DNA from: Pseudoxanthomonas wuyuanensis
GTDB taxonomy: Bacteria > Pseudomonadota > Gammaproteobacteria > Xanthomonadales > Xanthomonadaceae
NCBI RefSeq assembly: GCF_900215535.1
Contig: NZ_OCND01000002.1
Span: 496,001-560,000 of the forward strand
Reading direction: 5' to 3'
DNA: 64,000 bases
The position numbers and the translations under genes were made by a program. The stretch's first letter is position 1, and the number at the start of each line of letters is the position of its first letter. Positions 31,870 through 40,420 of the stretch are shown piece by piece. The notes below the pieces were generated by a model. It made no database searches and was not told the DNA's origin. It was given only the letters and a program-made list of their open reading frames with translations.

Positions 31870-34181
31870 AGCATCTGGTCTGAGCCGGCTACCGCGGCCA
31901 GGAATTCCTGGCCCCAACGGTCGATATCGTGGTACTCGACGATGCCATAGAGCTGGCGCATGCGGCCGGTGGCTTCCTCCTCGGGCATCGACAGCGCCTG
32001 GTCCAGGGCGGCGGTCAGATCCGCCTGGTCGTGCGGATTGGTCAGCACCGCGCCCTTGAGCTCGGCCGCGGCGCCAGCGAACTCGGACAGCACCAGCGCG
32101 CCATTGCCGCCCTCAAGACCCTGGGTGGCGATGAATTCCTTGGCGACCAGGTTCAGGCCATCGCGCAACGGCGTGATCCACATCACCTGGGCGGCAGCGT
32201 AGTGCGCCACCACATCCTCGAACGGAAGCGCCTGGGCGAAGAAGCGCACCGGCGTCCAGTCCAGCCGCGAAAAACGCCCGTTGATGCGGCCCACCGCCTG
32301 TTCGATCTGGGTCTGCAACTGCCGGTAGACGGTCATCTCGCGTGCGGCCGGCACGCATACCATCAACAACGTCACCTTGCCCTGCTGTTGCGGTTGCGCT
32401 TCCAGCAGGCGTTCGAAGGCCTCCAGCTTGGCCAGCGTGCCCTTGGTGTAGTCCAGCCGTTCGATCGACAGCACCAGCTTGCGCGCGCCGATTTCGCGGC
32501 GCAGCTTGAAGATGTTGTTGCGCACCTCGGGATTGGCCAGCGTTTCGCGGATCCGGCGCAGATCGGTGCCGACCGGATGCGCGCCCAGTCCGACCTTGCG
32601 GTCGCCGACCTTCAGGCAGGTGGTCATGGTATCCAGTCCGACCGCGCAGCCGTAGGTCAGGAAACGCGGCGCGCAGTTCTCCTTCGACACCGCTTCCACC
32701 GGCATCGCACCGCGCACCACATCGACGAAATTCTCCACCTGGCGGGGAATGTGGAACCCGACGTAGTCGCAGCACAGCAGGCTGCCGATGATTTCGCGCC
32801 GCCACGGCACCACGTTGAACACGTCCGCCGACGGAAAGTAGGTATGGTGGAAGAAGGCGATCTTCAGATCCGGCCGCAGCTCGCGCAGGTAGGCCGGCAC
32901 CATCCACAGGTTGTAGTCGTGGATCCAGATGGTCGCGCCGTGCGCGGCCTCGGCGGCGGTGGCTTCGGCGAACTTGCGGTTGACCTTCAGGTAGACCTTC
33001 CAGTCGTCTTCGCGGAAACGCGCGCGTTCCCAGAAGGCATGCAGCATCGGCCAGAACGCTTCCTTCGAGAAGCGCTTGTAGAAGATGTCGACTTCGCTCT
33101 TGCTCAGCGGCACCCGCGCGGCTGTCAGGGTGGGGTAGCGTCGGGCATCGACCTCGGTATGGGTGACGAACGGGCCGCGCCTGGGATCGTCGATGCTCCA
33201 GGCGACCCACGAGCCCTTCTGCCCACCCTGGAAGAAGCCCAGCAACGACGGAATGATGCCGTTGGGCGAGCGCGGCTGGCGACGCTTCACTTCGCCGTCT
33301 TCGAAGACTTCCTCATAGGGCAGGCGGTGATAGACCATCACCAGTTCGGCGCCGCCCTTGCGCGGTTCGGGCATGCCGGTCAGGTGCGGGTCGTCTTCGG
33401 CCAGCAGCTTGAAATGCCCGATGGCCTGCAGGATGCCGCCGCAGCCGGGCGCTTCGGCGTGCAGCACATCCGACAGCGAGCCGGTGGCATCGGTCAGCGC
33501 GGGCTCCGATTCGCCGACGCAGACGCCGCGGAAGCCGGCCACGTACATCGACAGATCGTTGAGCGTATCGCCCGCCACCAGCACGCGCTCGCGCGGCAGG
33601 CCCAGCATGCGCGCCAGCGCGGTCAAGGTGCGTCCCTTGTCGGTCTTGGGCGGCAGGATGTCGAGGTAGCGATCGGCCGAATACAGAACCGCGCAACCCA
33701 GTTCCTGCGCGGTTTGCTCGATCTCCGAACGCAGTGGCTCCAGGGTTTGCGGGTCGCAGAAATAGGAGCAGCGCCGCTCCTGCGGCACGTCCTGGCGCTG
33801 CAGTTCAGGAAAGCGGCGCATGACCGCGGCCACGGTCTGGTCGCCGGGCCAGCGTGCATCGATGGTCGATTGCAAAGGTTGCAGCGGTTGCAGCGTTTTG
33901 CCGTCGACCACGGTGGCGCCAACGTCGCACACCAGGTAGTCGGGACGGGGAAGGGACGGGTCGGTCAGCAGCGGCATCACCGCTTCCAGGCCGCGCCCGG
34001 TGATCCAGATCAGGCGGATTTCGGGATGCTGGTCGACCAGGCGGTACAACCGGTAGCGGTCTTCGGAAGAGCCGGCAAGGAAGGTGCCGTCCAGATCGGT
34101 CGCCAGGATCAGGCGTGGCTCGATGAGAGTATCGGTGGAGCGGGGGGATGAGGTATGAGTTGTGATATTCGAAACAGTCAA
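31776..34181 (-). CDS. ggpPS: Fused glucosylglycerol 3-phosphatase / glucosylglycerol-phosphate synthase
   Basis: Makes the compatible solute glucosylglycerol from ADP-glucose and glycerol 3-phosphate, then dephosphorylates it. The 801-residue protein has an N-terminal HAD phosphatase (DLDGT at 29-33, LIWITGRG, VLVAGDTLNDLSMY) and a C-terminal GT20 synthase (WIHDYNLWMVPAYLRELRP, VGAHPVGTD-like GLGAHPVGTD, IERLDYTKGT, WITPLRDGLNLVAKEF). Trehalose synthase/phosphatase fusions normally carry the phosphatase at the C-terminus; the reversed order and the YcaD neighbour match the GgpPS system of Stenotrophomonas rhizophila. Substrate choice over trehalose remains an inference. The start overlaps the transporter stop (ATGA). 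The last 30 or so residues overlap the convergent symporter gene. Confidence 0.85.
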   Translation of the reverse strand: MTVSNITTHTSSPRSTDTLIEPRLILATDLDGTFLAGSSEDRYRLYRLVDQHPEIRLIWITGRGLEAVMPLLTDPSLPRPDYLVCDVGATVVDGKTLQPLQPLQSTIDARWPGDQTVAAVMRRFPELQRQDVPQERRCSYFCDPQTLEPLRSEIEQTAQELGCAVLYSADRYLDILPPKTDKGRTLTALARMLGLPRERVLVAGDTLNDLSMYVAGFRGVCVGESEPALTDATGSLSDVLHAEAPGCGGILQAIGHFKLLAEDDPHLTGMPEPRKGGAELVMVYHRLPYEEVFEDGEVKRRQPRSPNGIIPSLLGFFQGGQKGSWVAWSIDDPRRGPFVTHTEVDARRYPTLTAARVPLSKSEVDIFYKRFSKEAFWPMLHAFWERARFREDDWKVYLKVNRKFAEATAAEAAHGATIWIHDYNLWMVPAYLRELRPDLKIAFFHHTYFPSADVFNVVPWRREIIGSLLCCDYVGFHIPRQVENFVDVVRGAMPVEAVSKENCAPRFLTYGCAVGLDTMTTCLKVGDRKVGLGAHPVGTDLRRIRETLANPEVRNNIFKLRREIGARKLVLSIERLDYTKGTLAKLEAFERLLEAQPQQQGKVTLLMVCVPAAREMTVYRQLQTQIEQAVGRINGRFSRLDWTPVRFFAQALPFEDVVAHYAAAQVMWITPLRDGLNLVAKEFIATQGLEGGNGALVLSEFAGAAAELKGAVLTNPHDQADLTAALDQALSMPEEEATGRMRQLYGIVEYHDIDRWGQEFLAAVAGSDQMLHQNDSTSAAVSKAQTAMPTRSGTAILQEAS

Positions 34182-35416
34182 TGATCTTCCTTCTGTTGAG
34201 TGGACGGTGATTCGGTTTCGGGCATCAGTTCCAGCGCCGACGGGGTGGTGCGCAGCATCGGACGGAACGTGGCCGGGTGGATGCGAAGGCGACGGAAGCG
34301 CACCAGCCGGGTCAGCGTGAACAGCGTCAGCAGCGACAACACGGCTGCGAAATACAGCGGCAGCGCCTGCGGACCCAGCCGCTGCATCGCGGCGCCGGCC
34401 AGACCCGGGCCGATCGCCGCGCCGATGCCATGCACCAGCAGCAGGCTGCTGCAGCCCGACAGCAACTGTTCGCGCGGCAGATAGTCCAGCATGTGCGCCA
34501 CCGCGAACGGGTACAGCGAAAACGCCAGCCCGCCGAAGCAGAAGAACAGCGCAAACAGCATCGGCCGGTGCGCCTGCACCGCGGGCAGCAAGGTTGCCAT
34601 CGCCACGGCGGCGGCCAACAGACTGGCGATGGCTAACCCGATCCGGCGGTCATGGCCGTCGCTGATGCAGCCGATCGGCCATTGCAGCAGCGCGCCGCCC
34701 AGGATGGCGGTCAGCATGAACATCGCCACGCCGTCGGCGTCCATGCCCACGCGATCGGCATACACCGGCGTCAGACCCCAGAATGCGCCCATCGCCAGTC
34801 CGGACAGGGCCGCGGCCAAGGTGGCGACTGGCGCCAGCCGGTACAGCCGGCTAGGACGCAGGTGCGGCACGTCGGGCACTTCCGGTTGCGCCAATCGCGT
34901 CGTGCTGACCGGCAGCACGGCGGCGCAGACCAGGATGGCGGCGATGCCAAACAGGCTGGCGCCTTCGGCATTGCCCCAACGCAGCAGCAATTGTCCCAGC
35001 GCCAGCGCCGACAGATTGACCGCCATGTAGGCGGAAAACACCCGGCTGCGCCGCAGCGCATCGGGCTCGGCGTTGAGCCAGCTTTCGATGGTCGTGTACA
35101 GCCCGACCAGGGCGATGCCGGTGACCACCCGCAACCCGCCCCAGGCCCAGGGATTGAGCCACATCGAATGCAGCATCACGGCGATCGCCGCGAGCGAGGC
35201 GTAGAACGCGAACGCGCGGATGTGGCCGATGCGGCGAATCAGCCGCGGGGCGAAGAACGTGCCGACGAAGAAGCCGGCGAAGTAGCCGGACATGATCAGC
35301 CCAAGGGTCTGTTCGTCAAAGCCCTCGCGGCTGCCGCGCACCGCCAGCAGGGTACCCAGAAGCCCGCTGCCGGTCAGAAGCAGCGCCACGCCCATCAGCA
35401 AGGCCGTCAGTCGCAA
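34178..35416 (-). CDS. ycaD: MFS transporter, YcaD-like
   Basis: Major facilitator of 412 residues with 12 hydrophobic segments. Features include GYFAGFFVGTFFAPRLIRRI (loop 2-3 region), TTIESWLNAEP and MAVNLSALALGQLLL, as in the YcaD/CynX-like branch. It starts at a TTG with AAGGGGGTC upstream; an in-frame ATG seven codons later is an alternative. It is first in a two-gene operon with ggpPS (4-base overlap). In Stenotrophomonas the equivalent gene accompanies ggpPS and is linked to salt tolerance, probably moving the osmolyte or a precursor; direction of transport is not evident here. Confidence 0.83.
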   Translation of the reverse strand: MRLTALLMGVALLLTGSGLLGTLLAVRGSREGFDEQTLGLIMSGYFAGFFVGTFFAPRLIRRIGHIRAFAFYASLAAIAVMLHSMWLNPWAWGGLRVVTGIALVGLYTTIESWLNAEPDALRRSRVFSAYMAVNLSALALGQLLLRWGNAEGASLFGIAAILVCAAVLPVSTTRLAQPEVPDVPHLRPSRLYRLAPVATLAAALSGLAMGAFWGLTPVYADRVGMDADGVAMFMLTAILGGALLQWPIGCISDGHDRRIGLAIASLLAAAVAMATLLPAVQAHRPMLFALFFCFGGLAFSLYPFAVAHMLDYLPREQLLSGCSSLLLVHGIGAAIGPGLAGAAMQRLGPQALPLYFAAVLSLLTLFTLTRLVRFRRLRIHPATFRPMLRTTPSALELMPETESPSTQQKEDH

Positions 35417-35454
35417 CAGGATCGCGACCCCCTTGGAGAAGAATGGATTCCCAC

Positions 35455-35500
35455 GGCGAAATCATAACATATTGATTGGAATGAAGAAAATTTTCGGCGG
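35455..35500 (-). promoter_or_regulatory. Putative promoter of the ycaD-ggpPS operon
   Basis: An AT-rich patch in otherwise GC-rich DNA contains, on the minus strand, TGTTATGAT, an extended -10 of the TGnTATnAT type (TATGAT at 35466-35461). It is about 45 bases before the TTG start. No clear -35 is seen, which would fit an extended -10 or a regulated promoter. Confidence 0.35.
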
Positions 35501-35617
35501 CGGGGGCGGGTCGGCCGTCCCGCATCTTGAAGCCGTACCGCCCGCCCCCAATAATGCGAACCATCGCTTTGCGATGGCGCTTTCGCGCCGCCCGCTACAG
35601 CCTTTCAGAGCCCTCCG

Positions 35618-35950
35618 ATGCCTATCTACGCTTTCGAATGCACCGACTGCGGTCATTCCTTCGACCGCCTGCAGAAACTTTCCGATCCCGATCCGGACAA
35701 CTGCCCGGAATGCGGCAAGGCCGCGGTCAAGCGGCAGGTGACCGCGCCGGCGTTCCGGCTGGCCGGCAGCGGCTGGTACGAAACCGACTTCAAGAAGGAC
35801 GGCGACAAGAAGCGCAACCTGGCCGATGGCGGAGAAGGCGCCAGCAAGTCCGGCGGCGATGCCAAGCCGGCCGAAGCGGCGCCAGCGACGGCGAAGGCAG
35901 AAAGCAAACCGGAAAGCAAGCCCGCAGCGGCCTCCACAGCGGCGACTTGA
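35618..35950 (+). CDS. FmdB-family zinc ribbon protein
   Basis: A 110-residue protein with an N-terminal zinc ribbon: C8-x2-C11 and C29-x2-C32 in MPIYAFECTDCGHSF and DNCPECGK. It is followed by an AFRLAGSGWYETDFK motif typical of FmdB-type proteins and by a low-complexity Lys/Ala/Glu-rich tail from residue 60. These proteins were first seen as putative regulators near formamidase genes; their real role is unclear. In xanthomonads the gene usually lies just upstream of aspS, as here with two genes inserted. Confidence 0.85.
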   Translation: MPIYAFECTDCGHSFDRLQKLSDPDPDNCPECGKAAVKRQVTAPAFRLAGSGWYETDFKKDGDKKRNLADGGEGASKSGGDAKPAEAAPATAKAESKPESKPAAASTAAT

Positions 35951-35982
35951 TACCGTTGTTGTGCTGCGGTTAGGGTGGCGCC

Positions 35983-36672
35983 ATGAACCGTCATCCGATT
36001 GCAATCTTCCCGACCCTGTTTGCCGCCAGCCTGCTGCTGGCGGCCTGCAAGCCTTCTTCACCGCCGGATGCCGCGACCGCGCCGCCAGCCCAGGATGCGC
36101 CGGCGCCTGCGGACCGGTTCCTGGCCGCGCTGGCGCAGCACTGCGGACAGGCGTTCGCGGGACGCATCGTCGCCAACGAACCCCGGCCGACCACGCCGGA
36201 TGCGTTCGAAGGCCGGGCGCTGGTCATGCATGTGCGCGGCTGCGACGAGCCCACGCGCGAACTCCGGGTTCCTTTCCATGTCGGCGACGACCGTTCGCGT
36301 ACCTGGGTACTGACCCGCACCGCCGATGGTCTGCGGTTGAAGCACGATCATCGCCACGAGGACGGCAGCGAAGACGCGCTGACGATGTACGGTGGCGAGA
36401 CCACCGTGGCCGGCACCGCGCAACGGCAGGAGTTCCCGGTCGATGCCGAGTCCGTCGCCCTGTTCGAGCGCGAAGGGCTTACCGCTTCGCTGACCAATGT
36501 CTGGGCGATGGAAATCGAGCCGGACCGGCGTTTTGTCTACGAACTCAGTCGGCCGGGCGGACGCTTGTTCAAGGTCGAATTCGACCTGGCCACGCAGGTG
36601 CCGCTGCCGCCTGCGCCGTGGGGCAGCGCCGACGGGGACGCCGCCACCCCGGCCACCCCGGCCGGCAGTTGA
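35983..36672 (+). CDS. Hypothetical lipoprotein
   Basis: A 229-residue protein with a lipoprotein signal ending at Cys22 (FAASLLLAAC), then a Pro/Ala-rich linker to about residue 45. The folded part contains FLAALAQHCGQAFAGRIV, HVGDDRSRTWVLTRTADGLR, LKHDHRHEDGSEDALTMYGG and NVWAMEIEPDRRFVYELSRP. I know similar uncharacterised lipoproteins from xanthomonads but no functional name. The His/Asp-rich KHDHRHEDG stretch is notable and could bind metal (inference). It is 32 bases downstream of the FmdB gene and probably co-transcribed. Confidence 0.72.
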   Translation: MNRHPIAIFPTLFAASLLLAACKPSSPPDAATAPPAQDAPAPADRFLAALAQHCGQAFAGRIVANEPRPTTPDAFEGRALVMHVRGCDEPTRELRVPFHVGDDRSRTWVLTRTADGLRLKHDHRHEDGSEDALTMYGGETTVAGTAQRQEFPVDAESVALFEREGLTASLTNVWAMEIEPDRRFVYELSRPGGRLFKVEFDLATQVPLPPAPWGSADGDAATPATPAGS

Positions 36673-36769
36673 ACCCGCGGCCGGCAGCGAGCCGTTTCCT
36701 GGCCGGCCGCTCCCGCAGAAAACGCGGTTCTGCGGAGCCGGATCAAACTGGCCGCGGCCGGTTGCGTAT

Positions 36770-37672
36770 TCAGCGCCGGGCGCCGAAACGTGCGCGGCAG
36801 CCGCGGTCCACCCAGATCTGGTTGTCCACGTAACCCCAACTGCTGCCTTCGCGGCAGCTGTCGCTGGACAGTTGCTGGATCAGCTGCGGCCGGCCATAGC
36901 GGCTGTTCCAGGCGCAGGTGCTGCGGCGGCCGCCCTGGCTGCTGCAGGTGACGCTGTAGTCGCCGGCGCCGGGATTCCAGCCGCCGCCGCCGGCCTGGAC
37001 GAACTCGCCGCGGCAGCCGCCATTGACCCAGACCAGTCCCTGGCGCTGGCCCCAGGTGCTGCCCTCGATGCAGCGGGTACTGGACAGCTGCCGGGTCAAA
37101 CGTACATTGCCACGGGAACCGGTGCGGCACTCGCGATAGCGGCCGTTGTCGCTTTCGCAGCGGAAAGCCTGGCCGCCGCCGCCGGCGCCCTCGACAAAAC
37201 GGCCCTTGCAGCCGCGGTCGACCCAGACGATGCCGGCGCGGCTGCCCCAGTTCTGGCCTTCCACGCAGCGGGTCTGCGAGACGTTCTGGCTCAGCACCGC
37301 CGGGCCGCGGAAGTTGGTGCGGCATTCGCGATAGCGGTTGTTGTCGCTCTGGCATAGCACCGAACCGGCGGAACCGGGATTCCAGCCGCCCTGGTTGCCG
37401 CCCAGCGAGGTGGCGATGTCCTGCTTGATGCGGCTGAAGGTCCAGTTGGACTGCCTGATCTGGTCCAGATAGAAGCGCAACTGGTCGTCCGGAATCCGGC
37501 GGCCATTGGATTGTTCGGAGTACTCCAGGCTGATGACCCGGGTCTGGTCGGCAACGCTCAGGCTGCGGAGGTTTTCCGGCGCGTAGGCGCGTTGCTGGGC
37601 CTGGGCGGACGCTGTGCCGGCCATGAAAGCCAGCGACAGTGCAAGAATGAACTGCATCAACGGCATCTTCAT
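36770..37672 (-). CDS. Secreted DUF3011 repeat protein
   Basis: A 300-residue exported protein with signal peptide MKMPLMQFILALSLAFMAGT then ASA. After an N-terminal region (about 25-95) there are three repeats of about 55-60 residues. Each has the plan C-S-(N)-RYRECR (or RRSTCAW), G, L-S-RC-EG-WG, VWV-GC-F, with paired Cys suggesting disulfides. This is the DUF3011 pattern. Repeats are separated by Gly-rich linkers (EGAGGGGQAF, QAGGGGWNPG). Function is unknown; an extracytoplasmic binding role is only a guess. It faces the FmdB/lipoprotein pair convergently and diverges from aspS. Confidence 0.82.
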   Translation of the reverse strand: MKMPLMQFILALSLAFMAGTASAQAQQRAYAPENLRSLSVADQTRVISLEYSEQSNGRRIPDDQLRFYLDQIRQSNWTFSRIKQDIATSLGGNQGGWNPGSAGSVLCQSDNNRYRECRTNFRGPAVLSQNVSQTRCVEGQNWGSRAGIVWVDRGCKGRFVEGAGGGGQAFRCESDNGRYRECRTGSRGNVRLTRQLSSTRCIEGSTWGQRQGLVWVNGGCRGEFVQAGGGGWNPGAGDYSVTCSSQGGRRSTCAWNSRYGRPQLIQQLSSDSCREGSSWGYVDNQIWVDRGCRARFGARR

Positions 37673-37775
37673 GGCGCTCTCCCTCTCGGAGCGGCCAGCT
37701 TAGTCCGGCTGCGTTAACGCCGCGCAAGCATGCCGACGGCGGCCGGATACCGTTCCACAGGGTAAACTAGCCGGC

Positions 37776-37874
37776 TTGACCAGCCAGCGGCGGCAAGCGG
37801 GCCTGACCAGCCTGCGGCGGCAGGCGGACCTGACCAGCCTGCGGCGGCAGGCGGACCTGACCAGCCTGCGGCTG
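37776..37874. repeat. 27-bp minisatellite upstream of aspS
   Basis: Three full copies and one partial copy of a 27-bp unit (CTGACCAGCCTGCGGCGGCA plus GGCGGAC) begin at 37776, 37803, 37830 and 37857. The middle copies are identical and the first has several changes. Each unit contains the palindrome-like CCTGCGGCGGCAGG. The array ends 46 bases before the aspS ATG and follows a possible -10 (TAAACT, 37763-37768), so it may lie in the aspS leader. Confidence 0.9.
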
Positions 37875-37920
37875 TTTTAAACCCTTCCGGCAGCGGCCGG
37901 ACGATACATGCGGAGCTTCC

Positions 37921-39675
37921 ATGCGTACCCATTTCTGCGGCCTCATCGATGAGGCCATGATCGGCCGGACCGTCACCCTGTGCGGCTGGACCGACGTTGC
38001 ACGCAATCTTGGCGGGGTCTGTTTCATCGACCTGCGCGATCACGAAGGCATCGTGCAGGTGACGGTGGAGCCGGACAACGCACCGGTGTTCGAGGTGGCC
38101 GCCAGCCTCGGCTATGAGGACGTGCTGCAGGTCGAAGGCGTGGTGCGCGCGCGCCAGAGCGTCAACGACAAGATCCGCACCGGCAAGGTGGAAATCATCG
38201 CCACCCGCATCGAAGTGCTCAACAAGGCCGAGCCGCTGCCGTTCCATGCGCACGAGAACGCGGGCGAAGAAATCCGCCTGAAGTACCGCTACCTGGATCT
38301 GCGCACGCCGGATATGCAGCGCAAGCAGCGCACCCGCATCAAGCTGGTGCAGGCGCTGCGCCGCTGGTTGGACGCCCGCGATTTCCAGGACATCGAGACG
38401 CCAATCCTGACCAAGGCCACGCCCGAAGGCGCGCGCGACTTCCTGGTGCCGGCGCGCATGCATCCGGGCGAGTTCTACGCGCTGCCGCAGTCGCCGCAGC
38501 TGTTCAAGCAGATCCTGATGGTGGCCGGTTTCGACCGCTACTACCAGATCGCACGCTGCTTCCGCGATGAAGCGCTGCGGGCCGACCGCCAGCTGGAATT
38601 CACCCAGTTGGACATGGAGTTCGCCTTCGTGCGCGAACGCGACGTGCAGGACACCGTGGAAGGCATGATCCGCGACATCTTCAAGGAAGTGATGGACGTC
38701 CAGCTGGACGCGCAGTTCCCGCGCATGACCTGGGCCGAGGCGATGCGCCGCTACGGTTCGGACAAGCCGGATCTGCGCATCGATCTGGAACTGGTGGACG
38801 TGGCCGAACTGGTCAAGGCCAGCGAGTTCGCCGTATTCACCGCCGCCGCCGGCGATCCGGACGGCCGTGTGGCCGCGCTGCGCATTCCCGGCGGCGCAAG
38901 CCTGTCCAGAAAGCAGATCGACGAATACGCCGCGCACGCGGCCAAGTTCGGCGCCAAGGGCCTGGCCTACGTCAAGCTTGGCGAGAACGGCGAGATCAGT
39001 TCGCCCATCGCCAAGTTCTTCAGCGAGGAAGCTTTTGCCGCACTGCTCAGGCACGTCGGCGCCGGCAATGGCGACATCGTGTTCTTCGGCGCCGGCGGCT
39101 ACAACAAGGTGTCCGACTTCATGGGCGCGTTGCGGCTGAAGGCCGGCAAGGACTTCAATCTGGTGCGGGACGGCTGGGCGCCGCTGTGGGTCACCGACTT
39201 CCCGATGTTCGAGTGGGACGAGGAAGCCCAGCGTTACGTGGCGCTGCATCACCCCTTCACCGCGCCGGCGGTGGACGACATCGCCGACCTGCGTGCCAAT
39301 GCCAGGACGGCGGTGTCGCGCGGCTACGACATGGTGCTCAACGGCAACGAGATCGGCGGTGGCTCGATCCGTATCCACCGGCCGGAAATGCAGAGCGCGG
39401 TGTTCGAACTGCTGGGCATCGGTGCGGAAGAGGCGGAAGCCAAGTTCGGCTTCCTGCTGGACGCGCTGAAGTACGGCGCACCGCCGCACGGCGGCATCGC
39501 CTTCGGCATCGACCGCATCGCCGCGCTGATGGCCGGCACCGAGTCGATACGCGATGTGATCCCGTTCCCGAAGACCACCACCGCGCAATGCCTGATGACC
39601 GGCGCGCCATCGCCGATTCCGGATGAGCAACTGGCCGAGGTGCACATCCGGGTCCGGGAAAAGGCGCAGCCGTAG
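37921..39675 (+). CDS. aspS: Aspartyl-tRNA synthetase
   Basis: Class II synthetase of 584 residues in the bacterial form with a GAD insertion. The OB-fold anticodon domain comes first ([20 protein letters not shown]). Motif 1 is in [20 protein letters not shown], motif 2 in [20 protein letters not shown], and the insertion domain spans about 290-410. Motif 3 is in [17 protein letters not shown], where the catalytic Arg lies. Ribosome-binding sequence CGGAG is seven bases before the ATG. It lies behind a 27-bp minisatellite. The bacterial architecture suggests a discriminating or non-discriminating enzyme; which one cannot be read here. Confidence 0.97.
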   Translation: MRTHFCGLIDEAMIGRTVTLCGWTDVARNLGGVCFIDLRDHEGIVQVTVEPDNAPVFEVAASLGYEDVLQVEGVVRARQSVNDKIRTGKVEIIATRIEVLNKAEPLPFHAHENAGEEIRLKYRYLDLRTPDMQRKQRTRIKLVQALRRWLDARDFQDIETPILTKATPEGARDFLVPARMHPGEFYALPQSPQLFKQILMVAGFDRYYQIARCFRDEALRADRQLEFTQLDMEFAFVRERDVQDTVEGMIRDIFKEVMDVQLDAQFPRMTWAEAMRRYGSDKPDLRIDLELVDVAELVKASEFAVFTAAAGDPDGRVAALRIPGGASLSRKQIDEYAAHAAKFGAKGLAYVKLGENGEISSPIAKFFSEEAFAALLRHVGAGNGDIVFFGAGGYNKVSDFMGALRLKAGKDFNLVRDGWAPLWVTDFPMFEWDEEAQRYVALHHPFTAPAVDDIADLRANARTAVSRGYDMVLNGNEIGGGSIRIHRPEMQSAVFELLGIGAEEAEAKFGFLLDALKYGAPPHGGIAFGIDRIAALMAGTESIRDVIPFPKTTTAQCLMTGAPSPIPDEQLAEVHIRVREKAQP

Positions 39676-39756
39676 CGGCGGTCATGCCGCCGTCATTTCG
39701 CAGGCGCGAAATGGCGGCTCCCGGTGTTGTCTCCCATTCTCCGCGGCTCCCGCCGC

Positions 39757-39773
39757 CCCCTTGCAACAAGGGG
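39757..39773 (+). other. Leader hairpin before the acidic-tail protein
   Basis: CCCCTTG (39757-39763) and CAAGGGG (39767-39773) pair perfectly around CAA. The hairpin lies 21 bases before the ATG at 39795 and about 80 bases after aspS. It could be a weak attenuator or leader structure. Confidence 0.35.
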
Positions 39774-39794
39774 TCTCACTTTCGGAGTTGTCTC

Positions 39795-40064
39795 ATGACC
39801 GAGTTCGCTTTTGCACTGCAGTGGGAAAAATTGGGCAATGAAGGTTCGGACGCCGGCCTGGTGACCGAACGTGCCCGTGTGTTCGGTGGTTGGCTGGTAC
39901 GCGTGGGCGCCACGCCGAACGCAATGGCCGTCACCTTCGTCCCCGACGGCCAGGGCCGCTGGGATGGGGAAGACTTCGGCGAAGACGATTACGAGTACGA
40001 CGAAGAAGAAGAGGATGAGGAAGACGAGGACCTCGAAGAGGAAGATGAGGACGAAGAGGAATAA
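39795..40064 (+). CDS. Small protein with extreme acidic C-terminal tail
   Basis: An 89-residue protein I cannot name. Residues 1-57 form a compact mixed region (FALQWEKLGNEGSDAGLVTE, FGGWLVRVGATPNAMAVTFV). From about residue 58 nearly every residue is Asp or Glu (after EDFGEDDYEYDEEEEDEEDE and on to the end). GGAG stands eight bases before the ATG and the coding sense of the N-terminal part is clear. It follows aspS by 119 bases. Acidic tails of this kind suggest electrostatic interaction with basic partners such as nucleic-acid-binding proteins; this is inference only. Confidence 0.7.
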   Translation: MTEFAFALQWEKLGNEGSDAGLVTERARVFGGWLVRVGATPNAMAVTFVPDGQGRWDGEDFGEDDYEYDEEEEDEEDEDLEEEDEDEEE

Positions 40065-40127
40065 GCTGCTGTACGCGGGGCTTGAGCCTGAGGAATCTCC
40101 ACTTTTTCCGAAGCCGGCGCTGAAGGC

Positions 40128-40350
40128 GGCGGCCGGCGGGCTGGGGGTGCGCAGAGCAGGCCATGGGTGAGCCAAGGCGGCTTGCGCGGCACTGCCGCGC
40201 GCCTTGGCGAACGCCCGGCGCGCTGCGCCGGGCCGGTTCGGGCCGCGAAGCGGAACGAGCCTGCGGCCGACGCAAAGACACGACGTCGTCAGGAGGGCGG
40301 AGCACCCCCAGCCTGACGGCCGGCGACTCCCGCCGAAGTCGACATCCCCG
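40128..40350 (+). repeat. Dispersed ~220-bp repeat, copy 1
   Basis: This block between the acidic protein and the GNAT gene is about 90 percent identical, by eye, to the reverse complement of 52546-52771. Shared stretches include GGCGAACGCCCGGCGCGC, GGTTCGGGCCGCGAAGCGGA and GTCAGGAGGGCGGAGCACCC. Short open frames cross both copies but have no conserved start or ribosome site, so I regard it as non-coding. The rest of the 356-base gap (40065-40420) holds nothing I can name. Confidence 0.85.
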
Positions 40351-40420
40351 GGCGTGGGCGAAGAAGTTGTTATGTTGTTGGGCACCGTGCCGTTTTTACC
40401 TCCCATATTTGGTTTCCGCC

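Noticed and set aside
31929-34151. A 740-codon plus-strand frame opposite ggpPS
   Set aside because: Antisense to conserved GT20 and HAD motifs; composition typical of shadow frames.
31776-34181. Trehalose-6-phosphate synthase/phosphatase (OtsA/OtsB fusion)
   Set aside because: The phosphatase domain is N-terminal and the neighbour is YcaD-like, matching the GgpPS arrangement better. Not fully excluded without acceptor-site comparison.
37776-37874. CRISPR array
   Set aside because: The 27-bp units are directly tandem with no unique spacers and there are no cas genes.
40128-40350. Short protein-coding genes in the dispersed repeat
   Set aside because: Open frames exist in several phases in both copies, but starts differ, there is no ribosome site, and the translations are Arg/Pro/Ala-rich.
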